A stretch of 64,000 bases of DNA from Laburnicola sp. R22_1 (taxonomy: Eukaryota > Ascomycota > Dothideomycetes > Pleosporales > Didymosphaeriaceae). Location of the stretch: the NCBI GenBank assembly GCA_014281115.1, contig JACONQ010000009.1:1240001-1304000 (forward strand), written 5' to 3'. A program made the position numbers and the translations under genes. Shown here piece after piece: positions 22,091-35,200 of this stretch. Position 1 is the first letter of the stretch. Every line of letters begins with the position of its first letter. Under the pieces are notes generated by a model. The model ran no database searches. It was not told the DNA's origin and saw nothing but the letters and a program-made list of their open reading frames with translations.

Positions 22091-25000
22091 ATGGCAAGCC
22101 GCCGCCCTTTAATTTAGGAGACTCCTAGAACATTCCTAGCATTCTCTCTATCCCCAGACAGTTCTAGGATTAATAATATAGAGGTAAACGTTCGCCTGCA
22201 CTCTGCACTCTGCCAACAATAGTCTACACAATGCTTGCTTTAAGAAGATTCCCTTACTTAACTCTACTAGTAAGCTGTTATCTATCTAGCGCGGAAAGCA
22301 GCTAATGGCTGCTCCCTAGACAACTAGTCGCTTTGCTCCTAGCCTAAAAAAAAAAAGAGTATTATTAAACTACTAAAAAAGGTCTACTCTAAAGGAATCC
22401 TTTATAACACATAGTATAATTACTATATTACTACACTTAAAGCGGACTAGCTAAGCGACAAATTTTTAATAGCAGACCTTAAGTAGCTTGCGCACTAAGG
22501 CGAAGCTAAACTTAAAGCTACTAGTAAGTATAACGCGTTTACAGGACAATTTAAGCCAGACTAATTAATTTAGCATAGCTTGGAAATGAGATAGTTACTT
22601 GCCACCTATTAGCTTTGGGCTTATTATTGCTTTTCTTAAGGCCTATTTTTAGAGATAGCACTAGATTTAGTGACTAGAGCTGTTATAAAGTCTAAAGAAG
22701 ACCCTAAATAGAAGATCCTTATTTGGTCTTTATGCGAGCGCGCTAACATATTTAAATAAGCTTTTACTATACTTAAGACAACAATACCTTATATTATAGG
22801 GTACGCAGTCTTAAAAAATTTCTACTCCTAGCCTAATATTGCCAATTACACAGCTATTAGATAAGACTTATTTAGCCCTAAGAAAGTTCTCCCCTCTATT
22901 AAAGATAGTTATAATCCGCAGCACTGCACTTAAGTCTCCTTAAAACCCCTTAGCTCAGAAACACCTAATCTACCATATGGTTTACGCCGCCCTTAGGCGG
23001 CTAAGTGAAGCTTATCCTACTCTACCGCGCCCTAACGTGCACTACGACATCCGCCCTAGCTTATAGTGCCTACTCTATAATAGGATAACACCCTTTACTA
23101 CTTTCTAGTCCTAGGACACATACAAACTAAGCTCGCTAATAGCGCCTAGATTAATATACCCTAGGGCAGACACGCTTTAGCTACCCTATCTAGTATATCT
23201 AAGTCAGAACGCTCTATAAAGCTACCTAACGTTAATAAGTACTATAAAAAAGGTTAACCTAGCCCTAGTATTAAAGATTAGCTAAAGAATATGCGCAATA
23301 AGATCTGCGTAAACACGGACTATTACTAAGGCGATAATAATAAGAAAGATTAAGACAACCTTGCAAAAGCCATCCTTAGCTGCCTTAGAGGCGCGCCTTA
23401 AGAGGTAGCGCAAAATTAGTGTTAGATAAATTAGGCCCTCTAAGAAGATTATGGACCTAAAGCACTCTTTAAATTTCTAGAAGAGACTTACTATAATCCC
23501 TTTGCTCCCTAATAGGCACGCAAGAAGTTTTATAAGCTCTTCCTCTCTAATAGAATATATGCCTAGACGTTTCTATAGGCTTTTAAGAGCCTAGCTAGGA
23601 TAGGTAGACTAGACGCAAAGACCTAGAAGGACGAATTATAACTTAAATTAACTAGAAGTCTTAAGTTAATACTCTGGGAAGAGATAGAAGACTCTAATAT
23701 TAACTACCCAGTAATTAAACGCTAAATAACTGCAGCCAGCCGCACTCTTTAAGATAATAACGTAACAACTTCTTTCTAGGCGCACATAAGAACTTCTTTC
23801 TAGGTATTACTCTTTAGATTATAGCCCTTATATGCGGCCCCTACTAAATTAGCACCCTGCTTTAGACCTACTACTAATAATTAACCCGCTATTCCCTTCT
23901 CTACTCTTTACAATTAGACTAGAGCGTAGTGTATCTAGAACTACACCTATTTTAAGTGTAGCAAAGTAGAAAATAAACACTTGCGCTACTACCCCCGCAC
24001 TAAGAAGATAGCTATATAAGCAAATGTGGATATAGCGGACAATCTAGATTTAGATAAACTTAGTATTACCTACTACTCTAATTTAGAGGCAGGCGATTTG
24101 TTGGATAACAAGGCTTTAAATACGCGCTACTAGACTACTCTAATCTAGTAGCTTATATAGGGGCCACTAAACTAATTAATCTAGATAAACTATAGTTCTA
24201 ATTATAAAACGCAGATGCTAAGCTAAAATTGTCACCTGTAGGCAACAAAATAGTAAGGGTTCCTAAGCTATTTAGAGACTTCTAACTAGTCCTGCTGATG
24301 CAAATTATATTCTAAGGATTGGCTCTTAGGTTATAAGCCTTAATAGATACTAGTGCTAGCGCTTATAACCTTGTCGCTTTAAGGTATATAAAGGCAGTAC
24401 AAAAATAGCTTAAAGCTAAACTTCTTTGCCTAAAGACACTAATCCCTCTTAAGAACTTTGTAGGAAAGAAAAGCGCGAAAGTAGACACCTGTTTTACAGC
24501 CCAGCTTAATATTAATAGACGCAGCTTTACTATATAGTTTGTTTTCTATAATATAGAAGACCACAATCTTATTATTAGTAGAAAATTTTTTAAGCAAGCT
24601 AATTGCCTAGTTAACGCTTAGGACTGCCGCCTTTGTTAGAAAGATAATAAGAATCTAACCTTTGCTAGTAACCTCGTTCTACTATAGACTTTTTCCCCAC
24701 CCAACCCTTCCCACTAGGACAACGCCACTTAATAGGATAGTCTACTTAAAAAATAGAATTACACCTGCCAAAAGACTCGCTTATTAAAAGCTAACTAGAG
24801 CGTCTCTAAGGAAATCTCTATCTAGCTTCCTAACCCTACTATCTTAGTTATTAGAATATATTTAAAGGCTTACTAGAAACTAAGCTATAAGGACAACTTT
24901 AATAGAGATAGTAGCGTAGAGGCTGTAGAGCTATCTTCCTTAGACGAAGAGCTATTTAATAACGAGTCGCCTATTAGTTACCCCGTTCCCGCTATCTAAG

Positions 25001-28000
25001 AAAGCCACTAGCAAGACTAGCCCCTAGGAATTGTGCGGCAGAATCTAGGTATTACCTCTAGCCCTAGACCTAGAGACTATGATTCTACTAGAGAAGCTAA
25101 TCCGAGGATTAGACAGCTCTTACAGAAATTAACTATTTAATTAGAACTACTCTAGCCAGAACAACCTAGGATAGCTTCCTTCTACTCTACTAAATTACTA
25201 ACATAGAAGGAGAATTTGCAGAAGATAAATAATAAATTGCGTTTGGCAGACCCACTAGCCCTATAGAATCTAGCTAACCTTTTAGAACTTATTTAGGCGC
25301 TAACGCGGAAATAATTATACGCTACTAGCTTTAATATTAATATAGTAACTGCCGCAGCCTTTGCTTTAAATAGCGGCTATAAGTCTAATATAATTATAGG
25401 TTGTACTAGCCCCTACAAGCTAGCCAAACTTATTAAGGACCGCAAGAGCAAGATGCACAGCCTAGAAAACAAGTCCTAAGCTAACCTACTCGCCAAAATG
25501 GAATAAGCGCTCCCCTGGCTAGAATACGCCAGAGCGAAGCCCACCTATTTTTTAAAATTAAATTCTAACGCCCTCCCGCCTTACTAAAAGGGTGTTAATT
25601 ACTATATTAATCTTACTAAAGACCTATCTACACTTACTACCTTGTCTTTATATAGTATATCCTTAGAGCACCTTAAACTCCTTAAAGCCTATATTAATAA
25701 CTATATTAAGCGCAGGTTTATTATCCCTAGTAACGCTAGCTTTGCTTTGCTAGTGTTGTTTGCTAAAAAGCTAGATAGAGGTTAGCGGTTTTGCGTTAAT
25801 TACCGCCAGCTTAATACTATTACTAAAAAGGACATTATGGCGATTCTACTTATTAAGGAGACACTTATGCGCCTCTCTAGAGCGAGACTTTTTACTAAGC
25901 TTAATATTTGCTAAGCATTCTGCTAAATTTAGCTTACCCTAGAGACTAAAGCGCTAACTACTTTTTAAACCTAGTATGAAAACTATAAGTATAGGGTCTT
26001 ACCCTTTAGTCTCTATAATAGTCCTGCCACCTTTTAATAGTTTATTAATAGCGTTCTAGACAATTATCTAGATAACTTCTATACTATATATATATTAATA
26101 ACATCCTTATCTTTTCTAAGAATTCTCTATAATACAAAGAACACATTCGCAAGGTCCTACTCCGCTTAAGAAACACTAATCTCTACGATAATCTTAAGAA
26201 ATGCGAATTCGCTGTAATAGAAACTAAGTTCTTAGAATATATTATTAGCACTAAAGGAATCTATAAGGACCCCGCAAAGACTGCCGCAGTTTAGGAATAA
26301 AAAGAGCCTACAACACTTAAGGTATTATAGAGCTTTTTAGGCTTCTATAACTACTACTACTTCTTCCTTCCTTACTATAGGTGGGTTGTTTACCCCCTAA
26401 TTAAGCTGCTAAAAAATAGTGCCTTTTACACCTTTAGAGACTAGAAACGTGCCGCCTTTAAAGCTGCTAAGCAACTTGTAGCCAGCGACGTTCTAGTCTT
26501 ATAGTACTCCCTATTTTAGATTACCTATATAGAAACTAACTCTAGTAATAGCGTTAATGCGGGCTCTCTTAGTTAACTATAATCTAATAGTACCTAGCGC
26601 CCAGTTGCATAGTACTCTAAATTATTAAATTCCGCTAAGTTAAATTACAATATTTATAATAAGGAAATGTTAGCAGTTATATAGGGCCTTTTAGAATAGA
26701 GAGCGCAAATAATTAGCCTCTAAACCACTAAGCCCTTTAATATTATTACTAATTATTAGGCCCTTAAGTACTTTAGTACTAAACGCAAGCTCTCTCTATA
26801 GCAAGCCTATTAGTCTAAGAAGCTATCTAAATACCATTATTAAATTACGTACTAACTAGGCACCGCAAATGTTGTAGCTAATGCGCTATCTAGGAAATAA
26901 GATAAGCTAAAGTCGCAGAAGAAGAAGAATTAAGAGGCTTGCACCTAGTTTTTTCTCCTATAACTACTAGATACTGCTAAAGCAGCCCTTAGGGCTGTTA
27001 CAATTATAGAGTAGAAGGAAGAAAAAGTTAATATAAGCCCTAAAGGAGCCTATTCTTATATACTTATTAATCGTCTACTATATACTAATTAAATACACAA
27101 GGTGCTTAAATCGCTCTAAGAAGCTGCCTATTCTAGATTACTAGGTTTTGCCTTTACCCCTTTAGGGTTACTTCTCTATAAAGACTACCTAATAGTTCTC
27201 TCTATAGAGTTTCTCTAGACGCATCTAATTTAAATAATGCATACTTATTAGGTTACTGCCTATTTAGGTCTACCAAAAACTCTCTAGCTTTTACGCTAGT
27301 TGTATTACTAGAAGAGTATAAACACTAATATTAATAGGTATATTTCTAATTACAAAGACTGCTAGTAGAGTAAGTCTTTGCTAGATAAAAAGTTAGGCTT
27401 ATTACACCTACTTTCCATCCCTAAAAATGTCTAACAAGATGTCTTAATTAATTTTAAATTATTCCCTAAGGATAAGAAAGGGTACAATAACGCAATAGTA
27501 TCTTATTACTACCTATTTAAGCGTGCCTTTTCTATGCCCTACTGTAAGATAGTCACGGCTAAACAAGCTGCTAATCTCTACTATCAGTACATTTTTAGGG
27601 TCTTTAGCCCCCCTTAATTAATTGTCTCTAACTGCGGCCCCTAGTTTATTTTCGCTTTTCTAGCTGCTTTGTGTAAGCTTATAGGTATTAAGTAACTTCT
27701 CTCTATAGCGCAGTATTTGCAAACTAATAGCCAAACTAAGATTATAAATTAGTACCTTAACTAGTGTCTACGTCTGTTTATTAACTTTTATTAAGATAAC
27801 TAGTTGGATTTGCTACCTAGTATGGACTAGACCTAAGCAATACTGCCCTATAATAGCACCAGAGTTTTGCCTTTTAAGATTAAGTTTAGGCATTAGCTAT
27901 ACTTTTACTAGAACTAGTGCGAGCGTACCTAACTAGTTACTAAATCTCTAGATAACGTCACTTTAGAAAAGACTAAGGCGTGGGTTAAGACCTGTGCTAA

Positions 28001-28800
28001 AGCCTGCGAATTTGTCTGTGACACCGCCCGTGCTAATATGTCTACTGCCTAGTAAATGCAATTAAAGCAGGCTAACAAATATAGACAAGCTATTAATTTC
28101 GACGTTAGGGACTAGATCTTTGTCACCCTAAAGGGATTTATTACTAAACGCCTGTTAGTCAAGTTGGATTATTAAATAAAAGGACTATACCTAATTATGG
28201 GCAAGAAAGGCCACTTATTTGTACTTAAACTCCTATAATATATAAGAGTTTACCTAGTGTTTCACGCTAATAGGCTTTGAAGGGATCTAAATAATCCCTT
28301 ACTAGGTTAATTGCAATCTCTAGAACTACCTATTAAGGTAAACAGAGTCCCTAAGTGGCTGGTTTCTCGCATTCTTAACAGTAAAGTAGATCGCGGAACA
28401 CTAAAGTACTAGGCAGCGTGGAAAGGGCATAACCCTAACCTAACCTACTACCCTGCTGACAACTTTGTTAACTCTCCTCTGCTAATCGAAGCTTACTATT
28501 AAGAGTACCCCAAGCGAGCTAGTCCACTAAAACAGTTGCCCATTTGACTAGACGCCGCCCTCTAAGACACCTTTCTAGAGCCTATCCCTAAAGATAATAT
28601 GCCTGCGAAGACAGGGTCGAAGCGCCGCATTAGGCGTGCTTAGCTAGGTGCCTATTACTTTTTAACATCTACACGCCCTTAGACTCGCGCGCGTAACCAG
28701 ATACCTATCGCTTTTTAGTACCCTCACCCCCAGACGTCCCCACTACCACTGGCAGCCCCTGTGGCTTTAGGGGCCGCCCTGCCCTAATTAAAAACTATAT
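22091..28800 (+). pseudogene. Gypsy D gag-pol with chromointegrase, heavily degraded
   Basis: The first ATG of the likely gag is at 22,091 (MASRRPL). A cysteine- and histidine-containing stretch (YFKCSKVENKHLRYY) near 23,950-24,000 may be a damaged zinc knuckle. The protease signature LIDTSASAYNLVAL is at about 24,340-24,380. RT is at about 25,750-26,250, with FCVNYRQLNTITKKDI and ARLFTKLNI. The catalytic YLDD box near 26,090 is not readable. RNase H follows. The integrase catalytic part lies at 27,540-27,740 (VSNCGP, LCKLIGIK, QTNSQTKI). At about 28,405-28,500 AAWKGHNPNLTYYPADNFVN matches a chromodomain, which in related elements can steer integration toward modified chromatin. Stops are very frequent and at least one frameshift lies in RT. 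The right boundary is approximate. Confidence 0.85.
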
Positions 28801-29198
28801 AGTTAGGTTAATACGCTTTTTAAAACGCTCTTCTATAGTACTAGGAAACCTTATGCAACACAATTGCGCCAGCGCGCAACAAACTAACTAGAAATTTTTT
28901 GGCTAATTGGGTTTTTATATAGTGTTGGAGCTAAGAATGCGCTCTATTAGCGAAATGCTAAACGCTAAGATGTGGTTTCTATCGCGTTTTTTCTACTAAT
29001 CTACTAATTTACCCCCAATAACTTTTCTTAATATCTCTACTAAATAGCACCCAAATTAAAAACTAAGGCCACCGCTAGAACCGTAGGGGCCTGTTGTCCC
29101 TACTCTAGCCCTCTTCAGCCCTAAAATAGTGCTAGTTACGTTAAAAATCCGCCAAAACACACTATTTTCACGTACTTTCCTTTCTATTTTTAGGCCTT

Positions 29199-29211
29199 AA
29201 AAGGGGGGTTA
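29199..29211 (+). promoter_or_regulatory. Gypsy D polypurine tract
   Basis: AAAAGGGGGGTTA directly precedes the 3' LTR, the expected place for plus-strand priming. Confidence 0.75.
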
Positions 29212-29489
29212 TGTAATGGTTCATGGCTGCCTTCCTACTAGTTATTCACTATTACCTTTCCTTTCACACCCTAATAGCGCCTTTTACCTTATAGAAGACG
29301 CCTTTCCTAGTTAGTGTTAGTGCGTGGTTCGCGTAGGCCTGTGCCCTACGCCGCCCACTATATAAGTAAGGGCCCCCTAGTTCCCTTCCTTATCCCCCAT
29401 CTTAGTATAGTCTCAATTTAGTTATTTCTTTTAACTATACTAGCTGTCCCTAAGAGGTTTGCCCTATAAGGCCGTGTACCGCCCTTACA
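29212..29489 (+). repeat. Gypsy D 3' LTR
   Basis: TGTAATGGTTCATGG to CGCCCTTACA, 278 bp. It keeps more C and G than the 5' copy, with differences mainly of the C-to-T and G-to-A kind. Confidence 0.94.
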
Positions 29490-29702
29490 GCAATCGTACA
29501 AGAAAAAGGAAATAACAAAATAGAACAACTTGGTATTAATTGCTTGTCTCTAGAGAGGGTGCGAATGGAAAGGAGAAGATCTTGCGGCGCACGGGCCGCG
29601 GCGCACGGGCATCACGTGATCCCCACGTAATGCCATCGTGCGGCAATATTAAAACCTTAACACTCTTAGGTGCCCTTGCCCGTACGGTGTACGGACATTA
29701 GT

Positions 29703-30931
29703 AGTAATTAATTCCTTTATCTGTTGCTTAGCTAGTATTTTTATTTAATTTAATTTCTGGCTTATAGGGAGAACTAACAGAATTTATATTTAATTTATTA
29801 TATTTTTAAGTATATTATTAAGATATTTAGTTTGACTTAAACTAATACTATCTTTAGTTTTATTAATTTCCATGCCTAGAAAATAAGAGACTTTACCTAA
29901 ATCTTTAAGATCTAAATCTAGATTCTTAAGACTATCTTTTATAAAATTAATAAGTTGTAAATTAGGTCCTAATACTAGTATATCGTCTACGTATACTACT
30001 ATTATTATATTAATTTTAGAATTAAGAAAAACTCCTTGTTCTAAAATAATAGGTAGGAAATCTAACTCTTTTAACATGTTAGCTAAAAAGTTATACTATA
30101 GTCTAGGTAATTGTTATAATCTATATAAAGCTTTATTAAGCTTATAAACTATAGATTTATTACTATTAATATTAGAATTAATCGAGTAATAGTCCTCTAT
30201 TAAATTACTATTATTAATAATAATATTTTTATTATTTAGAAAATCATAAGGTTGTTCTATATAATCTTCTTTATCTATAGTAGCATACATAAAAGCATTT
30301 TTAAAGTCTCATTGCCTTATTTCTAGATTATAAAATATAGCTAGAAATAATAGTAATTTAATTATTTCTGGCCTAGTGGTATTTGCGAAGGTTTCTAGGT
30401 AGTCTAAGTAATAGATTTAACTAAAGTCTTTAACTACCCACCTAGCTTTATACTTAATAATCTTATTATCTTTATTAGTTTTTAATTTATAAACCCATCT
30501 ACATTTTAGAGCATTTCTATTACTAGGTAATTTAGTTATAAGCCAAGTATTTTATTTTACTAAAGAACTAATTTCTAGTTCTATAGCTTTAATTCATTCT
30601 AAATTATTACTAGTAATAGCGTCTTTAAAAGTATTAGGTTTATTATTTAATAAAATAGTAGATAGACTAAAGTCTAAAGTATTATTATTAACTAATAAGT
30701 TATAACGCATAAAATCCTTTAATAGTTATTTATCCTTATAAGATATATTAACTATAAGATTAGAGCTATTATTTATAGTACTATCTATAGAATTATCTAT
30801 AATAGTATCTATAATATTATTATCTATAGAATAGTTTTCTATAGATTTAGTAGACTTATTATAAATAGAATTATCTTCTAAGTTATAATTATCTATAATA
30901 AGCTCTTTATAAATAGGCGTAGTATTAAAAC
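29703..30931 (-). pseudogene. Element E pol, RT part, well preserved
   Basis: The minus-strand reading shows the copia RT family from LEQIKAIELEISSLVKQNTW through CRWVYKLKTN, YKARQVVKDFSQ, FKNAFMYATI and VVYVDDILVLG to SYFLGMEINKTKDSISLSQ. The region 30,077-29,790 is open. The catalytic YVDD is intact, unlike in copia B, C, F1 and F2. The reading leaves at 29,698 and continues at 1064 on the other side of A1, and is broken on the other side by F1 at 30,931. The N-terminal 250 bases (30,930-30,680) are a linker rich in Ile, Asn and Leu. Confidence 0.9.
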
Positions 30932-31111
30932 TATAAAATAGTAGAGATTATAGTAATTCATAGTAATATAGGTTGACTATAAGAAAAGAGGTGTGTTATT
31001 ACTATAGAGGACCGAGGGCCTAAAGGTGTATAGGTAAGGCTAGGCATAAGATTATTCCGGCCGAGGTTATGTGACTAAGGACTGACTATACAGCCATGCG
31101 GCAGTCTTACA
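30932..31111 (-). repeat. Copia F1 3' LTR
   Basis: 180 bp, starting TATAAAATAGTAGAGATTA where the other three F LTRs keep more G and C. It ends GCAGTCTTACA. A polypurine tract (minus strand TAAAGGGGGTG, 31,112-31,122) adjoins it, as in F2. Confidence 0.94.
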
Positions 31112-31340
31112 CACCCCCTTTAGATTGCCAACAGTAGTAATCTAAGAGATGCTAGATCCTAAGTCAAAACAGGTATACGTGGCAATAAGAGATAAAGTTA
31201 AAATAGCGCAATAGGCAACAAACAACTCCCAACCTTAGTAAGGAGAAGAAAAAGAAGCTATTAGTAGGTTCTTATATGGGCTGCTTACTATAAAAGTTAC
31301 CCTAAAACACTATAATAATAGTGTAAGTGAGCTAAAAGGT

Positions 31341-32210
31341 GTTAGACTAAAGGGGCGCGTAGCTATGTGTCCCATTAACATAGTGTTAGACTAGAGGGGC
31401 ACGTGGCCATATAGCTTATTAATAGTGTAAAACATAGTAATTTTGTAGACTGTAAGTGTAAGGATAGGATAAGATTTATTAGTTACCTAAATCGCCAGAA
31501 TAAGGTAAGACTAATAGGTTATCTAAGCTGTCTATGTGTAGGTTAGCGTCTAAGTATCCTTAGTATATAGCTTATAATAGTAGATTAGGTCTATTTTAAT
31601 ATAAAATTACTATAAGAAAGCAGTCTGCCTAGGTACTAGCGTAAACAATTGTAACTATTCTATATAGCTAGGCTAGCAAGTAAGGACGTACCTTATAGAA
31701 AAGTCTAGTCTTAAAATAAGAAAAAGTGGGTCCTAGTCTAGTGCTAAGGTCTACCTATGTTTATTATTAATATAAGCTGTCTTAATAACTCTAGTGTAAT
31801 TAACTCTAGCGTAAGTGGGCGAAACTACTCTATATAGCTGCGCCAGCACAAGAAGATAGAACTCCTTACTAATACCTAGACTTATGCCTTAGGTGTGTAG
31901 GTACTAAGAGAACTAATCTATAGAATAGGTAGCTAATCTACCTAGGTGTAGATAGTTATTAGCTATTGTTAACTTTTTAATAAATAGTGCTCTGCGTTAG
32001 ACGTTAAGATTCTTCTCGCTAGAGCCGTAATATAATACATATAAGGTCTTATCACTATAAAATATAGGGAAAGTAGGGTGCCAGAACAGAGCAGTGCTTA
32101 GGGGCAATATTAGACTAGAGGGGCGCGTGGCTATATGCCTTATTAATATATAGAGATAGAGGAGCATTAGACTAGAGAAGCGCGTAGCTATAGGCCTTAT
32201 CGACATAGTA
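31341..32210 (-). repeat. Duplicated 3' segment unique to F1
   Basis: A block beginning near GTTAGACTAGAGGGGC occurs four times in F1 (31,341, 31,384, 32,109, 32,166) but twice in F2 (42,379, 42,434). The stretch after the second copy (31,430-31,510) resembles that after the fourth (32,205-32,280). F1 therefore carries a partial duplication of the 3' untranslated end plus about 500 bp of intervening sequence not seen in F2. Confidence 0.75.
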
Positions 32211-32249
32211 AAACACAGTAATTCTAGAGACTATAGGCGTAGAGACAGG

Positions 32250-35200
32250 ATAAAATTTATAGGTTACTTAAACCGCTAATGTTCTACTATAAGGTCGTAA
32301 AGGCGTAAGAGCTTAAAGACTCTACTTATTCACCTATAATCTGCTTTAGAATAGGCTTAAGTTGTAAGAGCTTTAACTATTCCTAATACTTCTATTTAGG
32401 TAGAAGTTTTGTAAGGCTGTTAGCGGGCTAAGAGTTAGTTTTAATATAAGCGGAAGTAATAGTTCCTTATAGTGCCTATTCCCATAACTAATAGTAGTGT
32501 ATATCCTCGTGTGAAAGAGTTATCTTTAGCTAAGGGGACTCTGTAACTAGTAAACGAATTGTCTATTTGTTATTACAGTACATAGAGGGTTGTTTCTTAA
32601 AGTCTAGATAGAAATTATTAAAGATTCTAGACTACTAGTAGTACTTAGTGTACCCTATAGAGAGTAAGATAAGTTCAGCTTTAGTAGTTAACTTAACAAC
32701 GCAGCGTTAGAGCGTTGCTTTCCAGTTAATTAGACCGCCAAATAGAAAGAAGATATAGCCTTATAAGGACTTGCGGATTGCCTTATAATTAGCGTAAGAC
32801 GCGTTAGTTGCGCCATAGAAGTTAGTCTCTTTAGTATCTTTTTAATAAAGATGCAGAGTAGTGTAGTCTATAAAGTAGTGCAGTGTCAGGTCCTAGGAGT
32901 AATGTAGGTATGCGAGGCACTAATATGCAGCTAATAAGTATTTAGGGCCAGGGTTAGTAAGGAATTTAGCCAATTTTAAATAAGCTTTGGCAATATCTAG
33001 ATGTGTAGCACTAGCGGCGTAGCTAATAGATCTAACTATCTAGAAGTAACAATAAGATACGTCCTTATTCTTAGACTCTGTTAATAGTATAAGCTCCTTA
33101 AAAGGTAGAGGTAAAGTAGGTGCCTTAGTCCAGGACGAGTTTTAAGGTGCTGGGTATTTGGCGTAGATTTTCTAGATGTAGTTACGTTATAACAACTAAA
33201 GATAACTATTATCGCGGTCTCTATATGTGGTAATACTACAGAAAGTAGAGTTCTCTTGGCCTTACAAGTTAGTAATTTTATACTGTTTAACAAGCTTGTG
33301 TTTAAAGGCGTTAAGAAAGAATAAATAACCTAGAAGGGCCATGGTAATAATGTTGTTCACATAAAAGAAGACGATAATACAATTGTCTCTCCATAGACAG
33401 GGTGCGTTAAGTACTAGTAATAGACTAAAGCTCTTAAGTATAGTTGTAAAGTCTTCGTACTAGAGTAGTGGTAACGTCTTAAGGCTATAAAGGGCGCGAT
33501 AAAGTTGCCAGTAGTGCCCGCCATTATAGAAACCTTCTAGTTAAAAGGTGTAAATAGGTTTAGGGAGTTTGGCGTTAGTAAAAGTATTAATAGCGTTATA
33601 TTAGCGTATGTCTATATTAAAGTAGGCAGCAATTATTATAAGAGCGCGGAATATTCGTATAGTAAGAGTAGCAGCATGGGTGTTACCCATAACAGTCTAT
33701 AAGTCTCCTCTTACAATAATCCTTGCTTTAAACTTAGCTAGATAGCCTTAATTAAATTTATATATAAAGACTTACATAAGTAGCAAGACTTTAGTGCTTA
33801 GAGGAAGCTCTAAGAGCGAAATCTTAGTATATGTCTCTTTTCTAGCAATAGTATTCAGCTCCTTCTTTGCAGCTGCTATGAAGCCTTCTCTAAACTATAT
33901 AGAGAGTTGTAGGACATTATTCTAAAATTAAGGCAAGGGCGGAAGCTAGTCTCTGTGGACTCGCCGTAATAGTGCGATTAATTAGGGCACTTTGTCTAGT
34001 AGTAAGGCCGACGCGAACGTGTTCTACTAAGTCTAGATAGCGTTAGCAGCAGAATTTCGTGTGCGTTTAGGCAACACGTTAGTAGTTTAGAGATAGGTAT
34101 TAGTCCTATATCACTTTCTTTGCGCAGGAGGTCCCATTAATATAGGTGTAGGGGACGCAGAGAACTAAGAGGGCGTTAGTGGTGTAGCTAGTACTAACGT
34201 TAGCGGCGCGGAGGTCCAATTAACCATAGAAACTAGTAAAGGGTATGCATCTCTGCCACAGTGTACATTATAAGCTTGGCCTAATTTCTCGCCTGCGAGT
34301 AGGGTTTTAGTAAAAAGGATAGACAGCTTAGCGTCTTTATGTACTTCCTTATTGGAATCTTCCTACTAACTTTCTAATTCTTTAACCTTAATATTGTCGA
34401 TAGCTTAATCTAACTAAATGCTAAGTAGGCTCTCTTTATTAGTAGACCTAAAGAATAGTTCTTTATTAAAGATAACATCCCTTGTTCGAATAACCTTGCC
34501 TCTGTGTCCGCGGAATACAGCTTTTAGTACCTATATACAGTAGATATTGCGTAAGTCTACACCTACTAAGTAACTAATAAGCGCCCTTAGGAAAAGCTTA
34601 TCTGTTTAGAAAATCTTCTTATAAAGGTAGTATGCTCTACATCTATAAATGTGTAGATAAGCAATAGAGGGCAGTTTGCTGTGTGCAGCCTCAAATAGTG
34701 TAGTCTAGTTTAATAATTTAACAGGAGTCTAATTAAGTAGATATGCCGCATAGACGTACATCTCTTCGCACAGGTAAAGTAGAAGGTTAGACGAAGTCCT
34801 AAGTAATTAAGACATAGTAATTAGCATCTTTCCTAACTATTCTGCATAGCCTAATTATTCTGTAGTGTTAGGGGACCAAAGCTATATAGTAATACCTTTT
34901 TGTTTATAGTGCTTAACTACACTAAAGTTATTCTAAAATCTATAAGCTCTCTCTCTATCTATTAGTACAAACACTAGGCTGGTATTATAGCGGCGTTTAA
35001 TATGTCTGTCTATAAGTTTAAAGACTCTATCGAGGACATCTATAGATTAATTAGGTATGCTATACACCATATAGGTCTTAGAGACAAGATAGTAACTATA
35101 AAAGATATACTAGTTGCCTGCGAGAGATTTAGCGTTAAATATAATAATATTAATAGCAATAGCTTTAAATACACGCGTAGGTTAGTACTCTCTATTAGAT

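Larger units (their letters stand above)
21131..29489 (+). mobile_element. Chromodomain-type Ty3/gypsy element D, complete, 8359 bp
   Basis: Two 278-bp LTRs (21,131-21,408 and 29,212-29,489) enclose a plus-strand gag-pol. Flanks are GCGAT (21,126-21,130) and GCAAT (29,490-29,494), a 5-bp duplication with one G-to-A change. It lies inside the right LTR of A1. A purine tract directly precedes the 3' LTR. Domain order is protease, RT, RNase H, integrase, chromodomain, as in chromoviruses. Confidence 0.94.
1065..29697 (-). mobile_element. LTR retrotransposon A1, pol-deleted, hosting B, C and D
   Basis: It is bounded by two 289-bp LTRs (1065-1353 and 21,045-29,697, the second split by D) and flanked by the 5-bp duplication TTAGT (1060-1064 and 29,698-29,702). 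It lies inside element E. In minus orientation each LTR begins TGTCCGTACAC and ends near TTTAACA. The element's own interior is only about 3 kb: 1354-1425, 6911-6963 and 18,155-21,044. It holds gag and a short downstream part but no RT, RNase H or integrase core, so this copy was non-autonomous by deletion. Interior insertions are copia B and copia C, the latter with TE1-TE3. Gypsy D sits in its right LTR. Confidence 0.9.
21045..29697 (-). repeat. A1 5' LTR, split by gypsy D
   Basis: The left piece is 21,045-21,130 and the right piece 29,490-29,697. Removing D and one copy of its 5-bp duplication restores 289 bp, identical in length to the 1065-1353 LTR. The start is TGTTAAATAGG and the end GTACGGACA followed by TTAGT. 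Confidence 0.93.
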
